In this document: positions 36,022-45,794 of the stretch, one piece after another
How the letters are laid out: each line of letters begins with the position of its first letter
How positions within the stretch are numbered: the stretch's first letter is position 1
NCBI RefSeq assembly: GCF_016919005.1
Contig: NZ_JAFFQE010000002.1
Location: forward strand, 885,468-949,467
Direction of reading: 5' to 3'
DNA length: 64,000 nt
Origin: Desulfopila inferna
GTDB lineage: Bacteria > Desulfobacterota > Desulfobulbia > Desulfobulbales > Desulfocapsaceae
Translations under genes and position numbers: made by a program
The notes under the pieces: model-generated
Told to the model about the DNA's origin: nothing
Seen by the model: the letters and a program-made list of their open reading frames with translations, nothing else
The model's database searches: none

Positions 36022-38421
36022 TTAATTCGACGGTTCGGCAACCATACTGTTGTTTTGCAGAACGGTGATAAGGTCCGTCATGTTCACAGGTTTGGTGATA
36101 TAGTCATTCATGCCGGCGTCCAGAAAGCGTTCCCGGTCTCCCTTCATGGCATGGGCCGTCAAAGCGATTATGGGAACATCCCGGCAATTACCGGAAGTGC
36201 TTTTCCGAATGGCCCTGGCGGTCTCAATTCCATCCAGTTGCGGCATCTGGATATCCATGAGAATACAGTGGAACTGCATATATTTCAGGAGCTCCAGGGC
36301 CTTGTGACCATTGTTGACCAGGGTTGGAAAGTGTCCCAGCTTTTTCAGCATCGTGGTAATTACCAGGGCATTTATATTCTCATCTTCAACTACAAGGACC
36401 CTCCGGTTATGGACCGCCGGGCGTTCGGCCGCAATCGAGGGAATCTCGGGGCAATCTGCGGAACGTGCGGATTTTACCAGAACAGAGAAGATGATCATGG
36501 TTCCCTGCCCTCTCACGCTGTGAATTTCAACCTCTCCACCCATTAGTTGAACAAGCTGCTTGACAATACTGAGGCCCAGTCCGGTCCCCGTATATTTTCG
36601 TCTGAATGAGCCGTCTACCTGGACGAAAGGTTCAAAGAGCGTATCGATTTTATCCGCCGGTACTCCCACGCCTGTATCTCGAATTTCAAAGACAAGTTTA
36701 ATTTTATTTTCATAGCAGCCTTCCGAGGCCACATGAACGGAGATAGTTCCCTTTTCGGTAAACTTGGCGGCATTGCCGATGAGGTTGAAGAGAATCTGGC
36801 GCAACCGCGTCTCATCCCCGATAACGTGGGTGGGCAGGCTTTGATCGATTTCCGTTATCAAGCTGACGTGTTTGTGGTCAATGAGGTTTTCAAAGCTGGC
36901 GGCTATGGATTGGATGACGGCCTGAAGGGAGAAGGTGTTGTCTTCCAGATCGATTTTTCCTGCCTCAATTTTGGAAAAGTCCAGAATATCACTGATTATT
37001 TTAAGTAAACTTTTTCCTGAACTGAGAGCGGTATCAACATAGCTCTTCTGCTCGCTGCTCAGCGGCGTTTTCTGGAGAAGCTGCATCATTCCCAGAACGC
37101 CGTTCATCGGCGTGCGGATTTCATGACTCATGTTGGCAAGAAACTCCGATTTGGCATTGCTGGCCAGCAGTGCTTCTTCCTTGGCCTTTTCCAAATCATT
37201 TTGGGCCAGGACTTTTTTCGTGGTTTCGCGGGTAACGCAGACAAAGCCGTCGAATTTGCCTTCGGCGGTGTAAACTGCAGAGGTGCTCGTTTCCACCCAG
37301 ATCCGATGACCGTTTTTATGGTACCATTCAAATTCCCAGAGCCTGGTGATGGGTTCCTGCTTCTTTGCCTCTTTGAGGAGGAGACGGGTTACCAGCCGAT
37401 ATTGATGGCGAAAGTGGGGTGTAAGCTGTTCCTCCTTGGCCAGCCGGACAAATTCTTCCGGGGTGAAACCCATCAGGTTTTCAATGGAGGGAGTGACATA
37501 AGTTATATCAAGCTGGTCATTGGTGGTCCAGATGACATCCCGGACATTATCCGCCAGCAGCCTGTACATGGCCTCGCTTTTACGCAGGTCATTCTGTATG
37601 ATATTGTCGAGAGTGACATCACGGCCTGTTCCGACAGTGCCTATAAGTTTGCCTTTTTCGTCAAACATCGGGGCCTTATGGACTTTCAGGGCCAGATATT
37701 TACCGCGAACAAGGCCATCTTCAAGAAACTTCTGCGGTTTCCTCGATTTTTTCACCACCTTATCGGAGTCTATGCATATCTCACCGAAGGTATGGTTGTG
37801 CCCCCTCTCCCTTTCCCGCTGAGCGAAAAAAAGGTCATTTTCACCAAGAGGATTTTCGTCGGGAGTGCACATCAACAGCTTGTCGCAGATAGCCTTGTTG
37901 GCAAAAAGATAGCGATCGTCAAGATCCTTTGCCCAAATCAGATCAGATACTGTATCCGACATCAATGTCATGAGGTTGGAGAGATTCCGGTGGCGTTCCC
38001 GGCTTTTCTTAAGAGCCTTTTCAGCTTTCTTCTTCTGCGTTATATCGGTAAATACCATGTAGATGGCCTCCTGCTCCTGATGAGTAACCAGGTTGGCCGA
38101 GAGAAGAACATACCGTTTCTCCATGGCATTATTAACCAGAGAAGTCTCGTAGTCGGTGACTTGCCCTTCCTGCTGCACTGCCCTGATGAACGATCTTCTT
38201 TTATACAGATCAGGCCAGAATTTTTTAGCGCACATCCCTTCGGCCTCTTCGGCCGAAACACCAAAAAATCGTGAAGCAAAATCATTTATATAGAGGATGG
38301 AGCCGCTTTTTAAAGAAGTAATGATGACCGGGAAAAGTGTCTGTATCTTAGCTATTTTCCGGCGCAGAGAGTGTATGTCTTCGAGAAGTTCCGCTATCTT
38401 TTTGTCTTCGTCTGAACTCAT
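36022..38421 (-). CDS. PAS-containing hybrid sensor histidine kinase/response regulator
   Basis: About 799 residues, predicted cytoplasmic because no membrane segment is visible. Three PAS-type sensor modules span roughly 25-400, with short PAC-like ends (TDITQKKKAEKAL, VTRETTKKVLAQ). The kinase core follows: H-box FLANMSHEIRTPMNG near 432, N-box NLIGNAAKFTEKG, G-boxes DTGVGVP and GTGLGLSIV. The C-terminal receiver (from about 670) has the phosphorylation site in CILMDIQMPQLDG. The ATG at 38421 has GAGGAG upstream; a start at 38475 is open but lacks one. No cognate output regulator is adjacent. Confidence 0.93.
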   Translation of the reverse strand: MSSDEDKKIAELLEDIHSLRRKIAKIQTLFPVIITSLKSGSILYINDFASRFFGVSAEEAEGMCAKKFWPDLYKRRSFIRAVQQEGQVTDYETSLVNNAMEKRYVLLSANLVTHQEQEAIYMVFTDITQKKKAEKALKKSRERHRNLSNLMTLMSDTVSDLIWAKDLDDRYLFANKAICDKLLMCTPDENPLGENDLFFAQRERERGHNHTFGEICIDSDKVVKKSRKPQKFLEDGLVRGKYLALKVHKAPMFDEKGKLIGTVGTGRDVTLDNIIQNDLRKSEAMYRLLADNVRDVIWTTNDQLDITYVTPSIENLMGFTPEEFVRLAKEEQLTPHFRHQYRLVTRLLLKEAKKQEPITRLWEFEWYHKNGHRIWVETSTSAVYTAEGKFDGFVCVTRETTKKVLAQNDLEKAKEEALLASNAKSEFLANMSHEIRTPMNGVLGMMQLLQKTPLSSEQKSYVDTALSSGKSLLKIISDILDFSKIEAGKIDLEDNTFSLQAVIQSIAASFENLIDHKHVSLITEIDQSLPTHVIGDETRLRQILFNLIGNAAKFTEKGTISVHVASEGCYENKIKLVFEIRDTGVGVPADKIDTLFEPFVQVDGSFRRKYTGTGLGLSIVKQLVQLMGGEVEIHSVRGQGTMIIFSVLVKSARSADCPEIPSIAAERPAVHNRRVLVVEDENINALVITTMLKKLGHFPTLVNNGHKALELLKYMQFHCILMDIQMPQLDGIETARAIRKSTSGNCRDVPIIALTAHAMKGDRERFLDAGMNDYITKPVNMTDLITVLQNNSMVAEPSN

Positions 38422-38764
38422 CAACGTTTTCTCCTCAAAATGATGACAAATTGATATGATTTTGCATTCTATCAAAGACTCCTCATCGGTTGCAATGTAT
38501 TTTATCGGGATTCCGCTTTTGTTCTTTTGCCTCTATGTCCTTCAAGTTCCGATGTCTTTGAAATGATTTTACTATGTGGAATTTGATGATGGACACATTT
38601 GGAAGAGCGTTGTAGAAAGAAGATTCTACCACTACCGTTAAATTGTTTTCTTGGTTTTTTTGCAAGGAAATAGTTTTCTCGAAGGTGCGTAAACTTCTTA
38701 ACTATGCTAATTGTTTGGTATTTTTTTATGGCGGTTTTTTCAAGAGTGAGACATTCTAAAATTT
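38422..38764. other. Intergenic region between divergent genes
   Basis: AT-rich, with no gene seen. It holds the promoters of the kinase (leftward) and the aldolase-like gene (rightward). Confidence 0.4.
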
Positions 38765-39403
38765 ATGACCGTAGTGCTGCAAACAAAGAATACAATGGAA
38801 AAATATAAAGGAGTGAAATTCAAGATTCGCCGGGTTGGTGAAGAATTCACTTTTGATCATCGTTTGGAAATTTTAAATGCCTGGATCTTCACGCTCGGTG
38901 AGCTGGGTTTGGCCCCCGTTCATCCTCAAGGCGCCTACGGCAACCATTCCTACCGGGTCTCTGATCAATCTTTTATTATCACCCGCACCGGCATGATTCC
39001 CTGCCGGGAATTACGTCCGCAGAACTTCTGTCTGGTCAGTTATGATGAAAAAGAGGAAATGTTCTGCGTCAAGGGTAAGCATGAGCCTTCCTCTGAGTGT
39101 TTTCTTCATCACACCATTTACCATCACCTCTCCGGGATAACTACGATCATGCACGGCCATTCCCTCTTGCTTAATGTTCACGCCGGGACACTTCAGATAC
39201 CTCAAACAGATAAAGAATATCCCTATGGAACACAAGAACTCGCCCGCTCGGCCAAATATCTGGTGGAGAAGGAATCCTCTTTTTTTATCTTAAAAAATCA
39301 TGGCTTTGTGGCCACGGGGAGTGAACTGAACGGTACCGGAATTATGGTGCTGCGGCAGTACAGACGTCTTCTCGATCTGCTTCTGGAAGAGTCGAGGCCT
39401 TAG
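38765..39403 (+). CDS. Class II aldolase/adducin-family protein
   Basis: A 212-residue protein (or 202 residues from the ATG at 38795; neither start has a clear ribosome binding site). The class II aldolase fold is indicated by the metal and substrate residues: Glu in EPSSECFLHHTIY, HGHS in IMHGHSLLL, and a third His in ILKNHGFVATG. Members act on phosphorylated sugars such as fuculose-1-phosphate or in methionine salvage; which substrate applies here is not evident. It stands alone. Confidence 0.8.
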   Translation: MTVVLQTKNTMEKYKGVKFKIRRVGEEFTFDHRLEILNAWIFTLGELGLAPVHPQGAYGNHSYRVSDQSFIITRTGMIPCRELRPQNFCLVSYDEKEEMFCVKGKHEPSSECFLHHTIYHHLSGITTIMHGHSLLLNVHAGTLQIPQTDKEYPYGTQELARSAKYLVEKESSFFILKNHGFVATGSELNGTGIMVLRQYRRLLDLLLEESRP

Positions 39404-39672
39404 TGGTGCTGTCAAGGAGCAGGAAAATTGTACCGAATAGTTCATTTTTCCGGAAGAAGCACTGGCTTTTCCTCTTATCACCTTCAATTGCTGAGCCCCT
39501 GCACCGTCCATCCGGTTGATATGTGAAATCAACTTCACTTTGGCTCTACTCGTTTTTGGCAGTGGCCTGGGAATTGCAACTATTCTTTACCCCCAGCCGA
39601 GCTGGAGCAGCCCGTCAACTCATCGTGAAATGATGTGCTGAAATGGGAATGTGTAATTTTAACGAGGTTGTT

Positions 39673-40014
39673 ATGGGAAACAGAGTGTATCAAAGGTTGG
39701 AAGTTAAAGGGATTAGTGCCGATCTCTCGGACGGGAAAGGCTTTTTCCCCGGCGTCGTCAGCGATGTATCAAGATTCGGTGTCGGCATGACGGATCTGCC
39801 TAAACGTATTAATGAAAATACCCGGAGAATGACTGTGGTGATTTCCGGAAACGGAAAGAACTTCAAAATGCTTGTCAAGCCAAGGTGGGCGGAATCAGTC
39901 GGACGTCGTAAAATTATGGGTTTTGAAATCATCAATACCCCATTCGAGTGGACTGATTTTATTATGAAACTCGAACCCATGAAAGACAGAGAAGGTTGGA
40001 CTTTTTCCCGGTAA
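39673..40014 (+). CDS. PilZ-domain protein
   Basis: A 113-residue single PilZ domain. The c-di-GMP pattern is present as RVYQR near the start followed by DVSRFGVGM (D/NxSxxG). The ATG at 39673 has CGAGGT upstream; an in-frame start at 39643 adds ten residues unlike the family. It is followed by a strong terminator, so it is a single-gene unit. It may respond to the GGDEF protein encoded about 2 kb downstream. Confidence 0.85.
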   Translation: MGNRVYQRLEVKGISADLSDGKGFFPGVVSDVSRFGVGMTDLPKRINENTRRMTVVISGNGKNFKMLVKPRWAESVGRRKIMGFEIINTPFEWTDFIMKLEPMKDREGWTFSR

Positions 40015-40028
40015 GCATACCATGTCAC

Positions 40029-40076
40029 GCAGCCGTATTGTCAGAAACCGACCCGGCAATACGGCTGCTGATTTTT
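40029..40076 (+). terminator. Rho-independent terminator after the PilZ gene
   Basis: GCAGCCGTATTG (40029-40040) pairs perfectly with CAATACGGCTGC (40057-40068), followed by TGATTTTTCCC. Confidence 0.85.
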
Positions 40077-40274
40077 CCCGCCCGCTCAGGTATCTTCCGA
40101 AGGTTCATAAAATAATCATTCACTTGATAAAAAATATTGTCTCCGGACCCGTGAAATAACCCCTGTTAAATCTTCTTGCCTGATAATCACAATAATTGTA
40201 GATATTAGCCCAGTCGAAGGATAAGGCCGGGCAGATACCGGAATTAAACAATAGCAGCTATAGGGAATTGAAAT

Positions 40275-40478
40275 ATGGAGAATGATGTCGGGGCCAGATT
40301 GGTGAAAGCATTAAAAAACCCCCAGGATTCCGAAAGCCAGGAGAGCTTTGCCAAGGCTTTGGAAATCACCAAGGCCTACGCAAGTTCGGGGGCCGCCACT
40401 CATTTCAGTGCGGTTGGAAGGCTTTTTTACGATCTTTTCGAGATGTTTGAGACCGGTAAGGATCCACGGCAGAAATAA
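40275..40478 (+). CDS. Small hypothetical protein (67 residues)
   Basis: A short helical, soluble protein with AGGGA before the ATG. The sequence is rich in Ala, Glu and Lys and has an aromatic C-terminal helix (LFYDLFEMFETG). No family recognised. It lies between the PilZ terminator and the convergent HD-domain gene. Confidence 0.55.
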   Translation: MENDVGARLVKALKNPQDSESQESFAKALEITKAYASSGAATHFSAVGRLFYDLFEMFETGKDPRQK

Positions 40479-40493
40479 AAATATTTGAACCTC

Positions 40494-41414
40494 TCACAGC
40501 TTGGTGGGAGGGGGGGTGCGCCGCAGATATGTTGCCCAACAGCTAAGATCAGCCGAGCAGACTTCTGCGATTCTTTTCAGGTAATCGAGGTTAAGACCGA
40601 TGTTATCCAGATAGAGGTTCTTGTCTATATTCCAGCGCTTTTGAAAATGAGTCCGCATTGACGGGGCGAGGTTGCCTAATGTCTCCTCAAGTCTTCTCTT
40701 TATTATTTTATCGTGAAAATCAAGCGTGCTGCTCATCAATTCGATGGCTGAGGTGTGCTTGTCTATGCCGCTGTCCTGGTGTTCCTGAAAAAGCAGGGGC
40801 AGGCTCTCGAGATAATAGCGGTCAGCCATCTGAGCCAGCAGGTCCGCCGTGCCAATGACCTGGCCGCAAAGATGCAGTCTGCTGTCGGCTATGTCGCCTT
40901 CTTTGGCTTCCCAGTCAAGAATCGTATGCTTGATGATTGTTTCGCAGTTGGTGCTGTAGTCTAAGGGGAAATTGTTGGTTTGCAGATAAATGTCGAGAAT
41001 GGCAATAGAGCGTTTTTCATGCTGCTGAGCATAACCTGAATTGTTTTGCGCTTCTTCCGGGGACTGCGGCAGCATGCCGGAATCGTGAAAATAGGCGCTG
41101 AGCAAACCTTGAAGAATAAGCTCATCGGGAAGATTTCTCCCTTCATGATAGAGACCATGAAAGAGGCGCATAGTCGCAAGTACCACACTGTAAGTGTGCC
41201 TTAAATTGTGATACTTGGTAATACTGGCTTCGAACCCGGGATAGTTTCCGGAAAAAATCGCGGTAACGTCACCGTGGACTTGGCGCACGAGCCCGCAGTC
41301 GATTTCTGGACAGATTTGAGAAATAAGTTCAACTACTTCATCAAGCGGATCAGTAGTTATTCCTGATTCGAAAATGCAGTTCTTCTGGATGTTGGTTAAA
41401 AAGATTTTTTCCAT
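40494..41414 (-). CDS. HD-domain metal-dependent phosphohydrolase
   Basis: A 306-residue protein. The HD-superfamily ligands appear in order: His in NLRHTYSV (near 93), HD in AYFHDSGM (near 128), His in QQHEKRS and IKHTIL, and Asp in IGTADLLAQMADR. This extended pattern resembles eukaryotic-type cyclic nucleotide phosphodiesterases. A phosphodiesterase or nucleotidase activity is inferred from the family; the substrate is unknown. It lies between the PilZ and GGDEF genes. Confidence 0.8.
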   Translation of the reverse strand: MEKIFLTNIQKNCIFESGITTDPLDEVVELISQICPEIDCGLVRQVHGDVTAIFSGNYPGFEASITKYHNLRHTYSVVLATMRLFHGLYHEGRNLPDELILQGLLSAYFHDSGMLPQSPEEAQNNSGYAQQHEKRSIAILDIYLQTNNFPLDYSTNCETIIKHTILDWEAKEGDIADSRLHLCGQVIGTADLLAQMADRYYLESLPLLFQEHQDSGIDKHTSAIELMSSTLDFHDKIIKRRLEETLGNLAPSMRTHFQKRWNIDKNLYLDNIGLNLDYLKRIAEVCSADLSCWATYLRRTPPPTKL

Positions 41415-41932
41415 ACTTCGATATTCTCAATATCTTCGTGTCAATAGACGATGCTCCCGTACATTAGCGGCAGGAAATGGAGATAAACTCCGTCTGTGGC
41501 GCAGACTGCACTGTATACTTTCAGACGCGGTAATGCAAGTTGGACGGTAAGTGGTAGTAACTTCAGTCCATTTTTAATCATTTTGCAATGCTTTTTTTCG
41601 TCTAGAACTGGACTTTCTTCATTTTAAAATGTATTGTAACAAACAATTGTGGTAAATGTTCCAGGGGATAGATACAAAGAGATGGGCTTGGCGTATGCCT
41701 GGCCGATAAGGATATTGATTGCCAATCAAGCTCAGGGGAAAATGTTTTTCTTGTCCGTTTATTTTTAAGTATTTAAAAATAAAGATTAATTAATATGTTT
41801 TGGTCCGGGTTTTTTTTTGTTTCCAATAACTCCGGATTCTAAAATACTCCAGGAGGGAATGAGCTGGATTTAAAAACGCTGACATTATCGAGTTCATCGG
41901 CAATCGGTAAAAGAAATAAATATGGCACTGCA
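41415..41932. other. AT-rich intergenic region
   Basis: About 520 bases between divergent HD-domain and GGDEF genes. No gene, riboswitch or strong terminator was recognised. AAATAAAGATTAATTAATATG around 41775 is a very AT-rich stretch that could hold a promoter for the rightward gene. Confidence 0.45.
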
Positions 41933-42829
41933 ATGATAACTGACAATGAGTCTACAGTAATACTGATTGTAGATGATGATGATCTTGTTTTAAAGACATT
42001 GAATGTGCTGATTTCAGCTTTGGGTTACCAGTGTCTTCTCGCCGGCGATGGTCTTGAAGCTGTCGAGGTCCTCAAAGAAAAAAGGTGCGACCTTATTCTT
42101 ACGGATGTTTTGATGCCGAACATGGACGGTCTGGAGTTGCTGGCTTATGTTAGTGAAAATTTTCCTAAAATTGATGTTATTGTCGCCACAGGATTCAGCG
42201 AACGGGCAAGCTATGCCGATGTGATCAAGGCCGGAGCGATCGATTTTATCAAGAAGCCGATCGATCAGGCCGAGCTTGAAGCTAAGCTTGCCAGAGCCAT
42301 GCGTGAGCGGAAGATGGTGAGTGAGTTGGAACAGCTTTCCCTTAGTGACAGCCTCACATCGATTTACAATCGCAGGGCCTTCGATAAATATTTTGTTCAT
42401 GAGGTCGAAAGGGCTTTTCGTCAGGATTATCAGCTTTTCCTCGCCATTCTCGATATTGACAATTTCAAGGAATATAACGATAAATTAGGCCATCCGGAAG
42501 GGGACAAGGTTCTGGTGTCCCTGGGTGAGATTCTGGTGGAGTGTACCCGTCAGAATGTCGATATGGCTTTCAGGCTGGGGGGCGATGAATTTGCCGTCTT
42601 GCTGCCGCAGACCAGTGCCAACCAGGCAACGGAGATTGTCCAGCGTATTCTGCTCAGGTTTATCGAGGCCAACTACGGCAAAACCACATTGTCGATCGGT
42701 ATCGTCTCTTGTGACCGCAATCCGGAGCTGGAGCTGGAAGTGGATATTGTCAGAATGAAGGCGCGCGCCGATAAAACCATGTATGAAGCCAAAAGCAACG
42801 GCAAGAGTTGTGTGATCTGCCGGTTGTAG
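41933..42829 (+). CDS. Response regulator with GGDEF diguanylate cyclase domain
   Basis: A 298-residue protein: receiver domain (residues 8-125; acidic pocket VDDDD, phosphorylation Asp in LILTDVLMPNMDG, Lys in FIKKPID) joined by a short helix to a GGDEF domain (residues 135-298; LSDSLTSIYNRRAFD, DIDNFKEYND, RLGGDEFAVLL). The active-site motif is intact, so synthesis of c-di-GMP is expected. The RxxD inhibitory site normally five residues before GGDEF reads QNVD, so product inhibition by that site is not expected. No histidine kinase is adjacent; the hybrid kinase 3.5 kb away is a possible partner. Confidence 0.93.
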   Translation: MITDNESTVILIVDDDDLVLKTLNVLISALGYQCLLAGDGLEAVEVLKEKRCDLILTDVLMPNMDGLELLAYVSENFPKIDVIVATGFSERASYADVIKAGAIDFIKKPIDQAELEAKLARAMRERKMVSELEQLSLSDSLTSIYNRRAFDKYFVHEVERAFRQDYQLFLAILDIDNFKEYNDKLGHPEGDKVLVSLGEILVECTRQNVDMAFRLGGDEFAVLLPQTSANQATEIVQRILLRFIEANYGKTTLSIGIVSCDRNPELELEVDIVRMKARADKTMYEAKSNGKSCVICRL

Positions 42830-42934
42830 TCTTTGGCATTCCCATCAGTCAAGCAAGAAAAAGCATCTGATTACCATGAAACTCAGCCAGTTTCATGCTG
42901 CCTGCCTTGGAGATTTTACAAAAGCCTATTCTTA

Positions 42935-42968
42935 CGTCATTCCGGACTTGATCAAGCCCGGAATGACG
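42935..42968. repeat. Extragenic palindromic element
   Basis: CGTCATTCCGG and its complement CCGGAATGACG flank a loop with a central TTGATCAA palindrome, so the whole 34 bases are almost self-complementary. Elements of this TCATTCCGG type are dispersed in many proteobacterial genomes. It could also act as a terminator for the GGDEF gene, but no T-run follows. Confidence 0.7.
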
Positions 42969-43087
42969 AAACTAACACATTCCCGAAGATTCTTGGGACT
43001 TACCTGAAATGCAAGTATCTTTGGCTGAATTTTATTGGAAATTTTAAACAAGTATCGCTGCCGTATTTCCGCCTCCGGCTTAAGAAA

Positions 43088-44509
43088 TCACCGGTCCAGC
43101 ACATTCTTGCGAAAATTCGGGTTCGGAGGTATCGGATAATTCCCGTCAAAACAGGCCAGGCAGAAATCCTTGCTTGCCAGTCCCGCCGCCTCAACCATAC
43201 CCTCTTTGCTGAGATAATAGATAGAATCAAGGCCAAGCGCTTCGGCAATCTGCTTCCTGTTATTGTTCGAGGCAATAAGCTGATCGGTCGAGGGAAAATC
43301 TATGCCGTAGTAACAGGCATGCCTGGTTGGCGGGCAGCTGACAACCATATGGATCTCTTTGGCGCCGGCATCACGCAGTGAGCGGACCCGGCTTTTGCCG
43401 GTGGTCCCTCTGATTACCGAGTCCTCTACAATAATAACCCGCTTGCCCTTGAGAAAGGAGCGCACCGGATTGAGTTTGACACGAACATTGAAGTCCCTCA
43501 TCGACTGGGTGGGCTGGATGAAAGTCCTGCCGACATAGTGGTTGCGGATCACCCCGAATTCCAGAGGAATGCCTGATTCCTGAGAATATCCCAGCGCGGC
43601 GTAATTGCCGGAATCGGGAAAGGGCATGACAAAATCTGCGTCTATGCGATACTCCCTGGCCAGAATACGGCCCATTTGTTTCCGTGCCTCATAGACATTG
43701 GTGCCGAAGATTTCCGAATCGGGTCTGGCAAAGTAAACGTGTTCGAAAATGCAGAAGCTGGTGTCCCTCTTGGGCCAGGGGTAAATCGATCTCATGCCCT
43801 CCCTGGTAATGATCAGCACCTCTCCCGGCTCGATCTCACGCACATAGTCGGCTTCGATAAGATCGAGGGCGCATGTTTCCGAAGCCACCACCCAGCCGCT
43901 GTTGTTGAGCTTGCCCAGGCAGAGCGGCCGGAAACCATTGGGATCACGTACCGCAACCATGGTGTTTTCGCTCATCAGCAAAAGAGAATAGGCGCCTTGC
44001 AGAGAGGAAAACGATTTCATCAGAGCCTTTTCAAGGCCGAGATGGGCTGTTCGCGCCATCAGATGAAGAACGATTTCACTGTCCATGGTGGTCTGGAAGA
44101 TGGAGCCGTTTTCCTCAAGCTCACTTCTCAGCTCGATGGAATTAACCAGGTTGCCGTTGTGGGCAACGGCGAGGGTGGTCCCCTTGTGGTTGACCATCAG
44201 AGGTTGGGTGTTGATGATATTCGAGGCCCCGGTAGTGGAGTAGCGCACGTGGCCGATCGATATATTGCCCACCAGCTGACTGAGGATCTGCTCGGAAAAC
44301 ACTTCCGGCACCAGCCCCATGTTTTTATAGGAGTTGACCTTGTGCCCGTTGGAGGTGACGATACCGGCACTTTCCTGCCCTCTGTGCTGCAGGGCGTAAA
44401 GGCCGAAATAGGTGAGCTTGGCTGAGTCTTCATGGCCGAATACACCGCAGACGCCGCATTCATGCTTCGGGTAGGAAGATGTGTCCTGCTCGTTAAAATG
44501 GTGTTCCAT
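43088..44509 (-). CDS. purF: Amidophosphoribosyltransferase (Fe-S type)
   Basis: About 473 residues. Catalyses the first step of purine synthesis, glutamine plus PRPP to phosphoribosylamine. The N-terminal glutamine amidohydrolase begins at the Cys of HECGVCGVFGHED after a short propeptide, as in the Bacillus enzyme. The PRPP motif is VIIVEDSVIRGTT. Cysteines of the [4Fe-4S] type (SETCALDLI, HACYYG, CLACFDGNYP) are present, typical of oxygen-sensitive PurF. The ATG at 44509 has AAGGAA upstream; the frame is open to 44575 but that part is unlike PurF. No other pur gene is adjacent. Confidence 0.96.
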   Translation of the reverse strand: MEHHFNEQDTSSYPKHECGVCGVFGHEDSAKLTYFGLYALQHRGQESAGIVTSNGHKVNSYKNMGLVPEVFSEQILSQLVGNISIGHVRYSTTGASNIINTQPLMVNHKGTTLAVAHNGNLVNSIELRSELEENGSIFQTTMDSEIVLHLMARTAHLGLEKALMKSFSSLQGAYSLLLMSENTMVAVRDPNGFRPLCLGKLNNSGWVVASETCALDLIEADYVREIEPGEVLIITREGMRSIYPWPKRDTSFCIFEHVYFARPDSEIFGTNVYEARKQMGRILAREYRIDADFVMPFPDSGNYAALGYSQESGIPLEFGVIRNHYVGRTFIQPTQSMRDFNVRVKLNPVRSFLKGKRVIIVEDSVIRGTTGKSRVRSLRDAGAKEIHMVVSCPPTRHACYYGIDFPSTDQLIASNNNRKQIAEALGLDSIYYLSKEGMVEAAGLASKDFCLACFDGNYPIPPNPNFRKNVLDR

Positions 44510-44651
44510 TATTGTTTCCTTGGTAAGTTCCTGCTGATGAAAAAATTCCTTTACAAAGAAAAGGGAAAGACACAAAGATAGCGCTCTTTGTGCCTTTTGT
44601 CACATACCGTTTTATTCCAACCTGAAAAGATAACCGGAGACGCTGTCATTT

Positions 44652-45794
44652 TCAGGAACCGCTATCGGTCACCATGGCGTAGATGAGTTCGGTGAGCGCC
44701 ACCATATCATTCAGATCCACCTGTTCGTCGGTGGTATGCACGTTTGCCATGCCGGTCGGAACGATAGCCGTCCGCAGGCCACTGCCGCAGAATATATTGG
44801 CATCGCTGCCGCCGCCGGCGATATCGAAGTAAAGAGGGCGGTCAATAATTGCGGCGCCACTGTGTATGCGGCGCAGTACCGGCTCGCCGTCCTCGAGCTG
44901 CAGAGCCGGAAAATCCTCCTCCATCTCAAAGGAGAGCGAGGCCCCAATGTCGTCTTCACTGTGCGGCCAGTCCTTGACGACCTGCTGGAAAATATTTTTT
45001 ATAATCCTGGTGTGGTCTGCCAGCATCACCGGGGAGTGGCTGCGGACCTCGCCCTCGAGCACTACCGTCTCGGGAACGATATTGGTGGCGGTGCCGCCGC
45101 TTATCAGGCCGAAGTTGGCGGTGGACAGGGTGTCAATCCTGCCGAGGGTGATCTGGGTAATGGCCTGAGCGGCTATGGCCAGGGCGTTGACGCCTCGCTC
45201 CGGCGCCGATCCGGAATGAGCGGCTTTGCCCTTGATGGTGATCTTGACCTTGTTGGCCGCAGGTGCGCCGGTAACAATCTTGCCTTTTCTGGTGGAATCC
45301 AGGGCATAGCCGTATTGTGCCTTGAGCAGGCTGGTATCCAGAGCCTTGGCGCCGAGAAGCCCGATTTCCTCACAGGTGGTAAAGACCAGCTCAATGGGGC
45401 AGTGGGGGGTGTCGTTTTCCTTGAGCAGGTACATAAGCTCGAGAAGCGGTGCAATACCTGATTTATCATCGGCACCCAGCACGGTGTTGCCGCCGCTGGT
45501 GAAAATATCACCATTACGTATCACCTCCAGACCTTCGGTGGGGCCGACGGTGTCCATATGGCAAGCGAAGAACAGGGCGTCATTGAGATTCTCATCACCG
45601 GTAAAGCGGACGATGAGATTTCCGGTTTCGGATCCTGTTTGCGATGAGCTGTCATCGACGATGATGGAGGCGGCCCCGAGTTTTTCGCAATGCTGCTGAA
45701 GGTATCGGGCAACTGCGCCCTCCTTTTTCGATGGACTCTCCAGCTGGCAGAGCTCGGTGAAGAATTGTGCCAATCTGTCTGTATTTATCTGCAT
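44652..45794 (-). CDS. M20-family metallopeptidase (peptidase T-like)
   Basis: A 380-residue zinc peptidase. Metal ligands and catalytic residues are clear: His and Asp in FFACHMDTVGP, Asp in LGADDKSGIAPL, the Glu pair in TTCEEIGLLGA, Asp in ALDSTRKG and His near the C-terminus (ANVHTTDE). Peptidase T-like members remove N-terminal residues from small peptides. The start overlaps the end of ispDF by 10 bases, so the two are co-transcribed. Confidence 0.9.
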   Translation of the reverse strand: MQINTDRLAQFFTELCQLESPSKKEGAVARYLQQHCEKLGAASIIVDDSSSQTGSETGNLIVRFTGDENLNDALFFACHMDTVGPTEGLEVIRNGDIFTSGGNTVLGADDKSGIAPLLELMYLLKENDTPHCPIELVFTTCEEIGLLGAKALDTSLLKAQYGYALDSTRKGKIVTGAPAANKVKITIKGKAAHSGSAPERGVNALAIAAQAITQITLGRIDTLSTANFGLISGGTATNIVPETVVLEGEVRSHSPVMLADHTRIIKNIFQQVVKDWPHSEDDIGASLSFEMEEDFPALQLEDGEPVLRRIHSGAAIIDRPLYFDIAGGGSDANIFCGSGLRTAIVPTGMANVHTTDEQVDLNDMVALTELIYAMVTDSGS

